Below are positions 1 through 10,200 of a DNA stretch of 64,000 nucleotides, piece after piece. The stretch is from Symbiodinium natans (taxonomy: Eukaryota; Sar; Dinophyceae; Suessiales; Symbiodiniaceae). The stretch lies in the NCBI GenBank assembly GCA_905221605.1, contig CAJNDS010001291.1:277501-341500 (forward strand), in the 5' to 3' direction. How positions within the stretch are numbered: position 1 is the stretch's first letter; every line of letters starts with the position of its first letter. A model generated the notes under the pieces. That model did no database searches. It saw only the letters and a list, made by a program, of their open reading frames with translations, and was not told the origin of the DNA. A program made the position numbers and the translations under genes.

Positions 1-60
1 CCTACACCCACAACCCTAAACCGTAAACCCCTAAATTAGGGGGTTTAGGGTTGGGGTACT
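1..60. repeat. Degenerate telomere-like repeats (CCCTAAA/TTTAGGG type)
   Basis: CCCTAAA-like units on the left flip to TTTAGGG-like units on the right (aacccctaaattaggggg), giving a short imperfect palindrome. TTTAGGG is the plant-type telomere repeat also found in dinoflagellates. The units are too diverged to be a working telomere, so this reads as an interstitial or subtelomeric remnant. Confidence 0.5.
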
Positions 61-344
61 GTAGCCCTTGTATTTCAAATTGCTCATGGGGTCGTAAATT
101 TAGCAGGTGGAATTGTCACAAGTAGCCCCTACAAGGGAGCACTTAGACAACCGCAGGGTGTAGGCCAGGAAGAGGACTTGCTTGGCAAAGCATGCGAAGC
201 CTTTGGAAAAGATGTTAGGGAGCTAAACGAAGAACAAAAACATGGCAAGCAAAACCTTAACAGAAACCTATCCCCTGCTCCAGTTGTTTGCTACAGGCCT
301 GTAACCCAAAACCATAAACCCTACACCGCCGAAGACCAAATCAA

Positions 345-985
345 AAAGAACACACACACACAACACACAACACAACACACAGCACACAACACGCAGCACA
401 CAACACACAGCACAACACACAACACACGACACAACACGCAACACGCAACACGCAACACGCAACACGCAACACACAACACGCAACACGCAACACGCACCAC
501 GCACCACGCAACACGCAACACGCAACACGCAACACGCAGCACGCAGCACGCAGCACGCAGCTCGCAGCTCGCAGCACGCAGCACGCAGCACGCAAGACGC
601 AGCACGCAGCACGCAGCACGCAACACGCAACACGCAACAAACAACAAACAACACGCAACACGCAACACGCAACAAACAACAACCAACACACAACACACAA
701 CACGCAACACGCAACACGCAACACGCAACACACAACACGCAACACGCAACTCGCAACTCGCAACACGCAACACGCAACACGCAACACGCAACGCGCAACA
801 CGCAACACGCAACGCGCAACACGCAACACGCAACACGCAACACGCAACACGCAACAGGAAACATGCAGCTCGCAACACGCAACACGCAACACGCAACACG
901 CAACATGCAACACGCAACACGCAACGCACATCACGCAACGTACAGCACGCAACACACAGCACGCAACGCACAATGCACAACGCAC
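345..985. repeat. Heptanucleotide minisatellite, CGCAACA family
   Basis: Tandem 7-bp units, mostly CGCAACA, with blocks of variants such as ACACAAC, CGCAGCA, CTCGCAG and ACAAACA. Long open frames run through it on both strands because the units lack stops. They encode only low-complexity TQHATRN-like or CVLRVAC-like repeats and are not genes. Confidence 0.9.
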
Positions 986-1112
986 GACACAGAACACAGA
1001 ACACAGAACACAGAACACAGAACACAGAACACAGAACACAGAACACAGAACACAGAACACAGAACACAGAACACAGAACACAGAACACAGAACACAGAAC
1101 ACAGAACACAGA
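986..1112. repeat. Heptanucleotide minisatellite, AACACAG units
   Basis: About 18 nearly perfect AACACAG units follow directly on the preceding 7-bp array. They keep the same period but are far more uniform, as expected of a younger expansion. Confidence 0.9.
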
Positions 1113-1210
1113 TTGGGTCATACTCATCAGTAACACAGACACAGAACCCAAACACACAACACACACACAGAACACAGACACGGAACACGGAACCCGTAAA
1201 CACCGAACAC

Positions 1211-1310
1211 NNNNNNNNNNNNNNNNNNNNNNNNNNNNNNNNNNNNNNNNNNNNNNNNNNNNNNNNNNNNNNNNNNNNNNNNNNNNNNNNNNNNNNNNNN
1301 NNNNNNNNNN
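1211..1310. other. Assembly gap (100 N)
   Basis: Exactly 100 N, the usual placeholder for a gap of unknown size. It lies inside low-complexity repeats that probably broke the assembly. Confidence 0.98.
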
Positions 1311-1406
1311 CACCACGCGCACGCACGCACGCGCACGCACGCACGCACGCACGCACGCACACAGACACACACGCACACACACACGCACGCACGCGCACGC
1401 ACGCAC

Positions 1407-1443
<37 letters not shown>

Positions 1444-1529
1444 CCCACACACACACACACACACATACAACACAAAAACACAACACACACACGCACACAC
1501 AGACTCTCACACACACACACACATATACA

Positions 1530-1568
<39 letters not shown>

Positions 1569-1569
1569 C
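1311..1569. repeat. Compound microsatellite (GCAC)n-(CA)n-(TA)n
   Basis: GCAC tetranucleotides to about 1443, then CA-rich repeats, ending in a TA run at 1550-1568. No gene signal. Confidence 0.95.
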
Positions 1570-2293
1570 AACACACACGCACAAGGAGATCCCGCCCTGA
1601 GATGTGACTGATGGTGCTGTGCTGTGACTTTTCGTCAAGAGCACAAGCAGGTGTCTTTGCACATGGCCAAGCTGGATACCCACTTGGCGCTGCTGGGCGA
1701 GGACCAGACACGACCAAAACCCCCGATGAGTTTCGTCCGTGTCCGCTCAAGGCGGTTAGCTCAAGCCACTCTTGTCAGACAGGAACCTGCTTTGCAACCC
1801 TTCAGCTTGCGTTGCCTATGCCCCTCTCCAGGGCAAAGAACAGTCTCTGTGTTATGCAAGCTATTGGATTGCGGCTGAGCACTGGAAATTGCAGGATGTC
1901 CAAACAAAGCAATAAAGCCTGCCTGGCACACAAAGGCATGCACGAGTGATGAAGCAAAAGGTGAAACCCAATCAACTTGAACTTAATCTGAGTCAATGGA
2001 GGACGAAATGGGTTGAGTTCATGCTGCACCAAGCAAAGCTAAGAACCGTTTGCCGCGCGGGCGAGTGGTGCAGATTGCCAGTACTGTGTTCTTATTGATG
2101 TGCTGGCAACCGCGAGGGCAGCGTTTGAAGATATCTTCCTGTGGCGGAGACGCACCATTGACCACTTAGACATCTGAACCCATTTCTCAGACCTCGTGAT
2201 TACGTAAAAGGATGCATGCACACGCGTTGCTGCGTGAACCATCGGTAGCGCAACTTGCTTGTAACTTGCGACTCAACAGCTTTCTCGGGACAG
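1570..2293. other. No recognisable gene
   Basis: Short overlapping open frames occur on both strands, but no conserved motif or convincing splice-bounded coding segment was seen. Confidence 0.5.
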
Positions 2294-2389
2294 GAGTTGT
2301 CGAACCTCCGGCGCATGGATCGAGACGAGAAGCCCACAAGCACCAGGGTCGAGGACTTGCAGAAGCGCGTGTACTTCCTGCAGGCCAGA
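2294..2389 (+). CDS. Exon-like segment of an unidentified coiled-coil gene (a)
   Basis: A 32-codon open segment lies between an acceptor (gggacag|GAG) and a GC donor (AGA|GCGG). It is charged and heptad-like (RVEDLQKRVYFLQAR). Together with the segment at 2496 it splices in phase 0 across a 106-nt intron to give a continuous helical stretch. I do not recognise the protein. The support is splice geometry and amino-acid make-up only, so homology is untested. Later pieces at 3722, 4420 and 4765 may belong to the same gene. Confidence 0.4.
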
Positions 2390-2495
2390 GCGGAGGGTTG
2401 TGTGACTGGCAGGTTTCATGCAAAAGCCCAAGTAAGCAAGGTCTGAACAAACCTGGCGGTGCAGCATTGGCAGAATGCTTTCCTCTGTTTTGCAG

Positions 2496-2585
2496 CTGTG
2501 GGAGTGGGGAGGTCTTGGGGGGACGGAAAGCAGTCTCGAGGCACAGGTTGCCCACGTGGAGCAAATGGCAGCAAGCTGGGAAACA
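2496..2585 (+). CDS. Exon-like segment of an unidentified coiled-coil gene (b)
   Basis: It follows a pyrimidine-rich acceptor (tctgttttgcag|CTG) and stays open for 30 codons to a GT donor (ACA|GTTCC). The residues SSLEAQVAHVEQMAASWET have a coiled-coil pattern. Phase 0 on both sides fits segment (a) and the segment beginning at 3722. Product unknown. Confidence 0.4.
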
Positions 2586-3721
2586 GTTCCTTTGCTGCAT
2601 CTTTGGCGGGGGTAGGGCCTAGGCGTTCAAACAGTTTGACGCTGAATGACTAATTTAGAATATGTAGCAGCTGCAATTTCAACATTTTAATGTAGCTTTC
2701 ATGACTCATTTGATTGTAAGTCAATTTGCTACCTTTGCGTATCTTCAGTTACCTCAATTTCGCTTCAAGTCTACCGTTGTAGTTGTATTTGTTCGGGTGA
2801 TTTTCGCTAATATTAGCCTTAATTTCTACTTTACATCATTGTTAAGTTCATGTTTCTCAAGATTGTTCATGTTTTCTGAACTAACTAACTTTAACTTCCA
2901 GTGATGTTGCGCAAAATCTTGATAACGTTGTAGCTCTGTATTTGACTTTCACTAATGTCACTACATCGAGCTAATGTCAGCAGCTAATCTCAATCAGTTT
3001 TGTCTGGTGAGGAGGAGCCTGACGGTTGTCAAGCATCGTCTTGGTTCGAGTGTTCTCAAACGTTTTGGCGGAACGTGAAATCGGCGTGTTGGGGCGGTGG
3101 GTCATTCCGCCCCTGCTCCTGTGGAATCTAGAATGACGGCATCCGATTGAGTCGTATTGTAGCTCTCTTCCTTTTAATGCTCTTATCCAATTGTACCTCT
3201 TTCTAGCATTTGATCGCGTTCGGAGGGGGCGGTAAAGCAAAGCTCCCCCCAGTTGCCGCACTTGCCGCACGTGCCATGTTTTTGGGACATTGAAGTTAGG
3301 TGGCCAAAAGGCCCAGGAGGTTTCAGTCTGCGAAAGGCTGGTCGATCCGTTGCGAGGGGCTTAGGGCTCTGGGTTTGGAAGCACATCACATGTTGAGCAT
3401 TGGGCAAGGCTGCACCTTTTTGGTGGGTGGGTGCGTGGAGTTTGGTTGTGTTTTGGAGCCACGGCAAGCGCGTGATGGGTGAACGGGGCAAGTGGGCAAA
3501 TAGGCCAAGAGGGGCAGGCAGGCCAGGCAATGGTGAGAGTGCAAACGTCCGGATCTTTCAGAGAAGCGTCTAGAACCAAGCATTGTCGACCATTGATTGC
3601 CAAGGACCACATGATTCAATCTTGGGGTTTTCCTGCGTTCGTCTACTAATTGGCACAGTCTCACCTGCCTGGGTCCGGCAGTGGTGAAATTCACTTGCGG
3701 CGACTTTGAGGCATTGCCCAG
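2586..3721. other. Non-coding or intronic sequence with an AT-rich patch
   Basis: About 2640-2990 is visibly richer in A/T than its surroundings. No conserved coding motif was seen. If the exon-like segments on either side belong together, this is an intron of about 1.1 kb. Confidence 0.35.
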
Positions 3722-3819
3722 GGAACCCACGTCGTTCAACATGATAAGTCATCAGCTTCTGTCGAAATCAAGGTGTTGAAGGCCGGAGAGCGCTCCAAGC
3801 TGCTTGGCTTGCCAGAGGG
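3722..3819 (+). CDS. Exon-like segment of unknown product (c)
   Basis: It begins at acceptor gcccag|GGA, directly after an in-frame stop in the upstream sequence, and runs open to a GT donor (GAG GG|GT). The translation is hydrophilic, with ASVEIKVLKAGERSKLLGLP near its end. It may join segments (a) and (b) in phase 0. Not recognised. Confidence 0.35.
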
Positions 3820-4419
3820 GTTCGTTTACGTTTTGATTCCCTTCTTGGGCTGCAAGGTTTTGCGGATGCAGATGCAGCCTGGGTGCAGTAGGTGACGTAG
3901 CTTCATGGAAATTCCGGGATGAGGTGCCCTAGTCTTGTGGTAGTCGAGGGATCTGAGTCAGGTCTGAAGATCCCGCTTACTGTAAGTCTGCCTTTTGCAA
4001 ACTCGTGAAGGCTGCAACCAGGCCTCACTTGCCTGGGAAAGTATGTCAGATCACAAGCTGCCTGTCAACAGATAGGCGCACAGGTGCGGTCCTTGACATG
4101 CACGCCCCTTCATGCCTCAAGAACATACCAGGATGCATTGCGGCGTGTCGCGGCTCCAGAGTTCGGTCCAAACAGTGCACCGGCAGCTGGATGAGCCGCT
4201 CTGCGTTTCTAAATACTCATCAAAATCATTCCATTGGTTAGAGGAGGTCATGCATGGTCATGCCAACTCATGCAGCGCAAACGCGTCGTGGGCTGGACGA
4301 ATGTGTGGACATTTTGTATTGTGCGTGTTTGAGTCCAGCGAATTCAAGAAGCTGGTGAGGTTCGGAAAACAACCTTTAGTCCATAAGGACCTAAACTCTG
4401 CCAAAGGCTGACCCAGCAG

Positions 4420-4498
4420 GCGGTCGAGGGCCACATGGGCGACCCGCGCACTGACCCAGACTACGCACCTGCACACCTGGAGGCGCTGGAAGCCAAGA
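4420..4498 (+). CDS. Exon-like segment of unknown product (d)
   Basis: Open from acceptor cccagcag|GCG through an internal ATG at 4435 (MGDPRTDPDYAPAHLEALEA) to a GTATGT-type donor at 4499. It ends in phase 1, which matches the start of the next segment exactly. Product unknown. Confidence 0.4.
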
Positions 4499-4764
4499 GT
4501 ATGTGGAGGTGTTTGGCTGTGTTTTCTGAGTGCGGGTTCAGAGATGGTCGGGCTTTACCGGGGTTACATAGGTTCTGTACATGCTTTCGCCCTTGCAACC
4601 CAAGCACTTCAACAGAACAGCGAGCCGCTAGAGCGCAGAGAGCGGAAGTCGGGCTGCGTGGGGTGAAGAATTGCTCCTGGACACTGCGTAAACTACGTTG
4701 GCTGCGTATGGGCAGCGAGGCAGGGCTAGCATCCCATCTCAAAAGCTCCATCGGGGTCGAGCAG

Positions 4765-4863
4765 CGGAGAAGCGAGATTTTGTGTCCGTTGAGGCAACTT
4801 TGGAGGCCATCAAGGAGGAGGGCACGGCCCTGGACCGGAGTCAGCAAACCCTGATAGCACAGG
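4765..4863 (+). CDS. Exon-like segment of unknown product (e)
   Basis: Acceptor gagcag|CG restores the codon split at 4498, giving LEALEAKTEKRDFVSVEATL across a 266-nt GT-AG intron. The frame then stays open through an acidic helical stretch (EAIKEEGTALDRSQQTLIAQ). A GC donor at 4864 is possible; otherwise the frame runs on to a stop near 4941. The phase match is the best evidence that these pieces are one gene. Confidence 0.4.
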
Positions 4864-6956
4864 GCACTGCCCCGCAGCTTGGGCATTTGGGCATGGCAAT
4901 CCTGGGTGCCCACCAGGCGCATGTTGTAGGTAGTGATTTCTAGCCGTCATCGTGCGAGGTCGCTTCATGGCTTCACACTCTTTCTACCCCAAAGCCAAGG
5001 AACATGGATGGCCTGAGTGATCTCCAAGGTCGCCTTCACTTTTTCCAGGCCGCTGTCAGAGGGTCAGGGGTTGTAGGCGTGTAGCCAACCTGGGGTCGTG
5101 GGGAGTCTTTTGGAGTCATTCTGGGTCCATGGGATGGCTGCCTGATCTATCCGTTCGCTACAGTGGAACTTTGACGGGAATGGAACTCTTCTTGAACCTG
5201 TGGACACAGGAACTCCTGCGCTGTGTCACAGAGGCCGTGGCGAAGAACCACGGGCTGCAGTTTTCATCAGTTTTCCAGAGCTTTCCGGTGTGTTCGGTAT
5301 TTTTGCCTGTGCTCTTGAGGCATCTTGAGGCTTCGATAACTTCCGTCCCTTCAAGAGTTGAAGACCCCCCGGGTGCTCGCCCCATCGCTCTGATGATTCT
5401 GATGACTCTGATGTGTCAAGGGCAGAGATCTATCGTGGTTTTGGGCACATCTAGACCCCAAGAGACCCCAAGAGCAGGTGGGAGCTGAGAAAACTCAGGC
5501 ATCTTGCCTGGTTTACGGCATCTGTTGGAAAATGGGCTCCGGGCTTGGGGCCAAGAACTAGGGATGCACAAGAGCCATAGTTTGTACGGGACGTTAAGAG
5601 CTTCTGGTTGAAGTTACTGGGGCAGAGCGTGCAATGTCGCGGTTAAGCCGTGACCGACGTTGAGAGCTTCGTCCAAACCTCTGGGCTCAGCATCTTATGG
5701 TTCCCAAACTTCGGGAGCCCGGCCCCAAAGCCGAGGAACGACCACGGCTCCACTCTGCAAAGCATTGTGCGCCACCGGCCGCAGATCCCTGGATGCCTTC
5801 AGTCTTAGGCCATAAGACTCCTTATGAAGTCTCTGAGAAGTATCACGTGGTCGACAAAGCTGAGCGATTCATTTTGAACCTCAAGCCTCGATAGGAATCC
5901 GAAGCGCAGTGCGCTGCCTCCCCTCTCTGCACGATCGGAAACGGACGATATCAGGGAGCTTGTGGAGGCCCAGCCGGAGAGTTCTTTGGGTTTGGGCTGA
6001 AGCATTTTGAGTTTGTGTGGCAGGTTTGCTCTCGCAGGTCATGGGCACGGTAAGTTGCATGGAATGTTCGGTTTCACCATCTCGTTTGTTTTCCAGTCAT
6101 AAGCTCGCTTTCCCATGGCACGGTTCGCAGGTGAGCATAGACCTGCCATGAGCCCCAAGCCGCACCTGCGCGACGCCATGCCCTAGGAGCCGCCACTGCA
6201 ACCAGCACAGCAGGACGCAACGGCTTGCATTACTTCTTGAGGGGTGGGCTTCCGCGGTTGGGGAATCTGAGCCACTGACGTTTAAATCTTGTTTCGTGAA
6301 CTGACGAACTCATGCCCTCCAGGGTTGGAGATTGATGGAGATTCTCTTTTGTGCCGAAAGGCTTGTGGGAGCAGCCGTTGGGGCTGTTGGGGAACCTCTC
6401 ATGCAGACCTTGGGCCTAAGATAAGGAGCCATGCTTCGAAAGTGAAAGAAGAACCGGCAGAAGACAGCGGCTTGAACCACCTTGCACAAGTCGGAGGCCC
6501 GGGCGGATCTCTACGAGTCCTCGCCGTTGCCTCCTGACCGGGGACCAGCGGCCATGGGACGTCGGGAGGTGGGGCCCGGCGTTGTTTGGCAGCGGCTCGA
6601 TTTTGGGTCACTCACTGCGAGGGTAAAGGAAGTTAAATCTAGATTCGACGCTCTTTTCCAAACGGTGTCCCATTTGAACTGCTGTGGCCCTACTGTATCG
6701 TTGTCCAACTGGACCGCGCCGGATGACAGTGGTGGAGCCGTGCCAAAGCTTGCGTGCTCGGGTGATTCAAACACACGTATATGAAGAGAAGCAACCCATC
6801 AATGCAGCGATAGATATTGTCTTCATTTCGTCTGTACCCAGAATACATACAGCTTGAGCCTTGAGCCCTGTGGTAACGCTGCCCCAGAGGAACGTAAGAA
6901 GTCATGAGTGCGCCTTCAGGGTTTAGGGTTGAAGCTTAGGGCCGATCATTTGCCAG
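4864..6956. other. Unassigned; one ambiguous coding-like patch
   Basis: After the acceptor at 5162-5163, two frames both look coding up to about 5255. One contains MELFLNLWTQELLRCVTEAV, the other NFDGNGTLLEPVDTGTPAL. I cannot choose between them. Nothing else here is supported. Confidence 0.3.
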
Positions 6957-7061
6957 ATGTCGTTGGAGCAGATGAGGGAGGAAATCGATGAGGAACGGAA
7001 GTCAGGGGCCCAGATGCCGAGACGATCACAGCGGAAGAGTGTATGAAGGACAGTTGCAAGA
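6957..7061 (+). CDS. Exon-like patch, charged, unknown product
   Basis: Directly after acceptor ttgccag an open frame starts MSLEQMREEIDEERKSGAQ and reaches possible GT donors at 7039 or 7041. A second frame, open from 6992, ends at a strong donor AAA|GTAAGC at 7062. Only one can be right, and the product is unknown. Confidence 0.3.
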
Positions 7062-8004
7062 AAGTAAGCCCAAGGTGTTTTGTGTGCAGTACATGTGCGG
7101 GTCACCGTCCCCCCCCCCCCCGCTCCCCGCCTCTGCCCCGCCCCTCCCCACCCCATGTTATCATCCAGAACCAGGCGCTACATCGCCTATCACCTGGTGC
7201 GGGATGAGCTCGGTGGCGCCTCCTCTCTCTCAACCACCCAAACCTCGTACTTCTGACAAGGCAGTTTCTCGGCATGCACGGCATGCGGCATTCGGCACAA
7301 CTGCAACCCTACGGGCACTACGGGCATCGACAGGGTCGCGAGCTTGCAGAGTGACGCCTCCTGCGCTGTGAAGTTCTGTTGGCCAGAAGGGTTTGCCCCA
7401 AGAAGCTCAGGCGTCCGCAAGCCAAGACGGCATGCACCTGACTCTTGGGGCATGTCCCAGATCTAGACTTGAAGAGCCAATGGTTTCATACTTAAAAAAA
7501 CTTGAGCTTGTCACATTGCTCATGCATCATGGCCACAAGGGAAAGGCGGGCAGCCGGTCTCACTGTTGCTGCATAGCCAGTCTCAAAAGAGAAGTGCGGC
7601 AGCAACTATAGACAGAGACTCCAATCGGCATGTCCCTGGCAGATATTTAACGTGGACCCGCATGAACTCATGAATCCACCAATGTCTCCCTGGAGCTAGT
7701 CAAGGGTCCAGGAAGCCTTGTCCTCTGTAGTCACCGAGTGCCACCGAACCTCGTGGGGCACAGTACAGGTGTGCGAGCGGAGCAAAAACAGCAGCGGGTG
7801 GTTCAAGCTTTTTGGCGATGTCAGTGCCGGGCTACGTTGCCCCAGGCCCGCATCCCTGCCCCCACAGCCGATTCATCCTGGGAAAGGTGGATGACGGAAG
7901 TGACGACCCACCTTCAGATCAGGTAGTCCGTGGCAGGCACTGGGCCTTTAGCACCGTGGGGTAGGTAGCCCAGGAGGCTACCACAAAGGTTCTTGTCTGA
8001 TTTG

Positions 8005-8005
<1 letters not shown>
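7062..8005. other. No recognisable gene; short poly-C tract
   Basis: Contains a C run near 7110-7120 with C-rich flanks. Open frames are short and overlap on both strands. No motif was recognised. Confidence 0.45.
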
Positions 8006-8079
<74 letters not shown>

Positions 8080-8121
8080 TGAGTGAGTGAGTGAGTGAGT
8101 GAGTGAGTGTGTGTGTGTGTG
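8006..8121. repeat. Compound microsatellite (GT)n-(GAGT)n-(GT)n
   Basis: About 36 GT units, then about eight GAGT units from roughly 8075, then GT again to 8121. Confidence 0.97.
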
Positions 8122-8140
8122 GGGGTATTGAAAACGCGCC

Positions 8141-8229
8141 TCTGTACATCATTGCAAGAATGCCTTTACCAATTTTAGTCTCTACATATCTCTACATCAT
8201 TGCAAGAATGCCTTTACCAATTGTAGTCC
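8141..8229. repeat. Tandem duplication with a 48-bp period
   Basis: Two copies of a unit containing catcattgcaagaatgcctt start near 8141 and 8189. They differ by a few bases in the linker (ttttagtc against ttgtagtc). The pair lies just after the GT/GAGT microsatellite. Confidence 0.85.
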
Positions 8230-9676
8230 TGACCAACCAGGCTCGGGGCGTTCGTCCAATCTCGCTTCTCGGCTGAGGAGTTCCCCATATTCCGCCAGGC
8301 TAGACCACTTGCCATGGAACTTTCGAGTGCAGAGCTGGTATTAGTTAGCTCCCCGGCCTGTCAGAAGAACGCTCAGCTCATCTTTAAGAACGAGGCCCAG
8401 AAATTGAACCTAACACCCTCAACCCGACCGGTTTGAAGCGGTTATGTGATTCCATGCCGAGAGAAGCCTTGGCGCGGTTGGGACCTGCAGGTGGCCTACC
8501 AACGCGGCTTCCTTCATCGGCTGGAGCGGGTTGAAAAAAGAGGTAGTTTGGGCTGCTTCAAGGCGTGAGCGCATCCTTTGAAATGTATTTTGGGCGGGTC
8601 AGGGATGGAGCTTTATTGATTCAGGACTTGGTATTGAAATTTCATCATGCTTGGGGCAAGGCACAAGGTTTTATGTATTGGGAACCGAATTTGGATGGGC
8701 ACACAGTGCTCTGCCGAATAAGACCTGTAAGGCGTCCAAGTTTGGACCAACGGTGTCAAATTGAGCCTTGTACTTCAGTGGGGGTGGGAGAACCCGTCAT
8801 CGGATCAAGCCTGACGGCCTGCCATGCCTTGACACCTTGCAAAGGCCACAGAAAGCCCCCAAGGGCGAGAACATGCGAGAATCCAGAAGCTTTCACCCAT
8901 GGATTGAACCTCGTTGCATCAGAGGACCTTGAGCCGTGAAACTGCCAGGACATACCCACCTCTGGGCTCATCCTTGTGGCGAAAACGCTGAGTGCCCCAT
9001 GTCTGTAGCAGAGCGGACTTTTTGAAAGGTTGACCAATCGTATCTTGTAATTTTGGATCAATCACAAGCAGTGCTGTCTTCTTGCCGGACTGTAAACCAT
9101 GCAGCGAGCCACAGAACCTGCACCTGAAACACCGGACAGGGATGCAACCGCGCGAGCTCCCTGCGAAGAGGAAGGGGAGCACGCTCACGTTCAACGTAAC
9201 AAGACATTGAGTGGATGCGTTGCAGGTAGTTGGACATCCCTTCACAGCCCTTCACAGCCTCAACCATGTGTTCAGGTGCCAGAGTCCGTGGAAAAAACAG
9301 TAATTAATTACATGTAATTACATCTGAAGACGCGTTTCTGCATCTGAGGCTTACTTGGCCTCCGCCTGAGCTTCTTGCTCTTGTGCCGGGTCAGATACAT
9401 TCTAGTGGGAATTCCGGTTACATGGGGTAGCGCATCTCATATCCTTTGTGTCTTGTTTTCCGGTCGCCTGTACATTGATGATTGGTCCATTCGCAGCACG
9501 CTGTAACTTGCATCATTCCGCTCGTTGCTATGTTTACACAATCCTGTATGAAGACCCGGGCCCCAAGCAGGGATTTGCTCCTTGCCTTGCAGCTGAGCTT
9601 CTCAGCAGTCTTCAGCCTTCAGCCGACACACTTCTGAACCCGCGCACTCCAGCCCTAGTTTGTTAACAGATTTCAG
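8230..9676. other. No recognisable gene
   Basis: A 124-codon open frame at 8565-8939 overlaps frames on the other strand and has no recognisable motif. Nothing here meets the standard for a gene call. Confidence 0.45.
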
Positions 9677-9720
9677 ATGACATCGAGGATCTGCGGCTGC
9701 AGATGGCAGCCGGCAAATTA
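9677..9720 (+). CDS. Exon 1 (of those seen) of an unidentified gene
   Basis: Acceptor gatttcag|AT is followed by 14 open codons (DDIEDLRLQMAAGKL) and a GC donor (TTA|GCGAGG). It ends in phase 0 and joins the exon at 9914 across a 193-nt GC-AG intron. Earlier exons were not found and the product is not recognised. Confidence 0.5.
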
Positions 9721-9913
9721 GCGAGGCACCCAGAGCCTCGTGCCAACAAATGCATTTGAAGCACAGACGACACTCGTGACATTCGTGACCTTCACAACCT
9801 TGACTCTATTATCTCTCCTTCTCGAAGTTCCCTCCGAGAAACTACGGGCAATGGGCTCTGATGGGCAGAGTGCATAGAGTATCTTTGATTGTTGTGCATT
9901 GCCGAGGCCAGAG

Positions 9914-10036
9914 AGTATGCATCTCGGCCAAAAAATCTTTGAGGGCTGTCTGGGAGTCTGGGCAAGCGAGACGGGGGCCGTGGCAGACCTTATCAAGTTG
10001 GGCATGCAGCAGGCTAGGATGCAATTCCCAGGTGAA
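9914..10036 (+). CDS. Exon 2 of an unidentified gene
   Basis: Forty-one open codons run from acceptor ccagag|AGT to a GT donor after GAA (gaa|gtagct). The translation starts SMHLGQKIFEGCLGVWASET and includes DLIKLGMQQARMQFPGE. Both ends are phase 0 and fit the neighbouring exons. It looks like a globular, helical protein, but I cannot name the family. Confidence 0.5.
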
Positions 10037-10144
10037 GTAGCTACGGAGGTGACCATGCAGTCATCGGTATCGTGACTACTGGTCCGGTGCGATTATCTAC
10101 CTTGCTTGGCTGATAGACAGCTTTGCTTTTTCTGTGCGTTGCAG

Positions 10145-10200
10145 GCACCTACTGGTACCGTAGCTGATTCTGCGCGCTTGTCCAGCTGGATCAAGAAGAG
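10145..10200 (+). CDS. Exon 3 of an unidentified gene
   Basis: Acceptor cgttgcag|GCA opens APTGTVADSARLSSWIKKR and ends at donor AG|GTCCGT in phase 2. A phase-compatible later exon may start at 11207 (gcag|G GTC TTA), which would stop at 11282, but that link is weak. Confidence 0.5.

Noticed and set aside
178-1611. Very long open frames (up to 477 codons) on both strands
   Set aside because: They run through heptamer and dinucleotide repeats and the N gap; the translations are pure low complexity.
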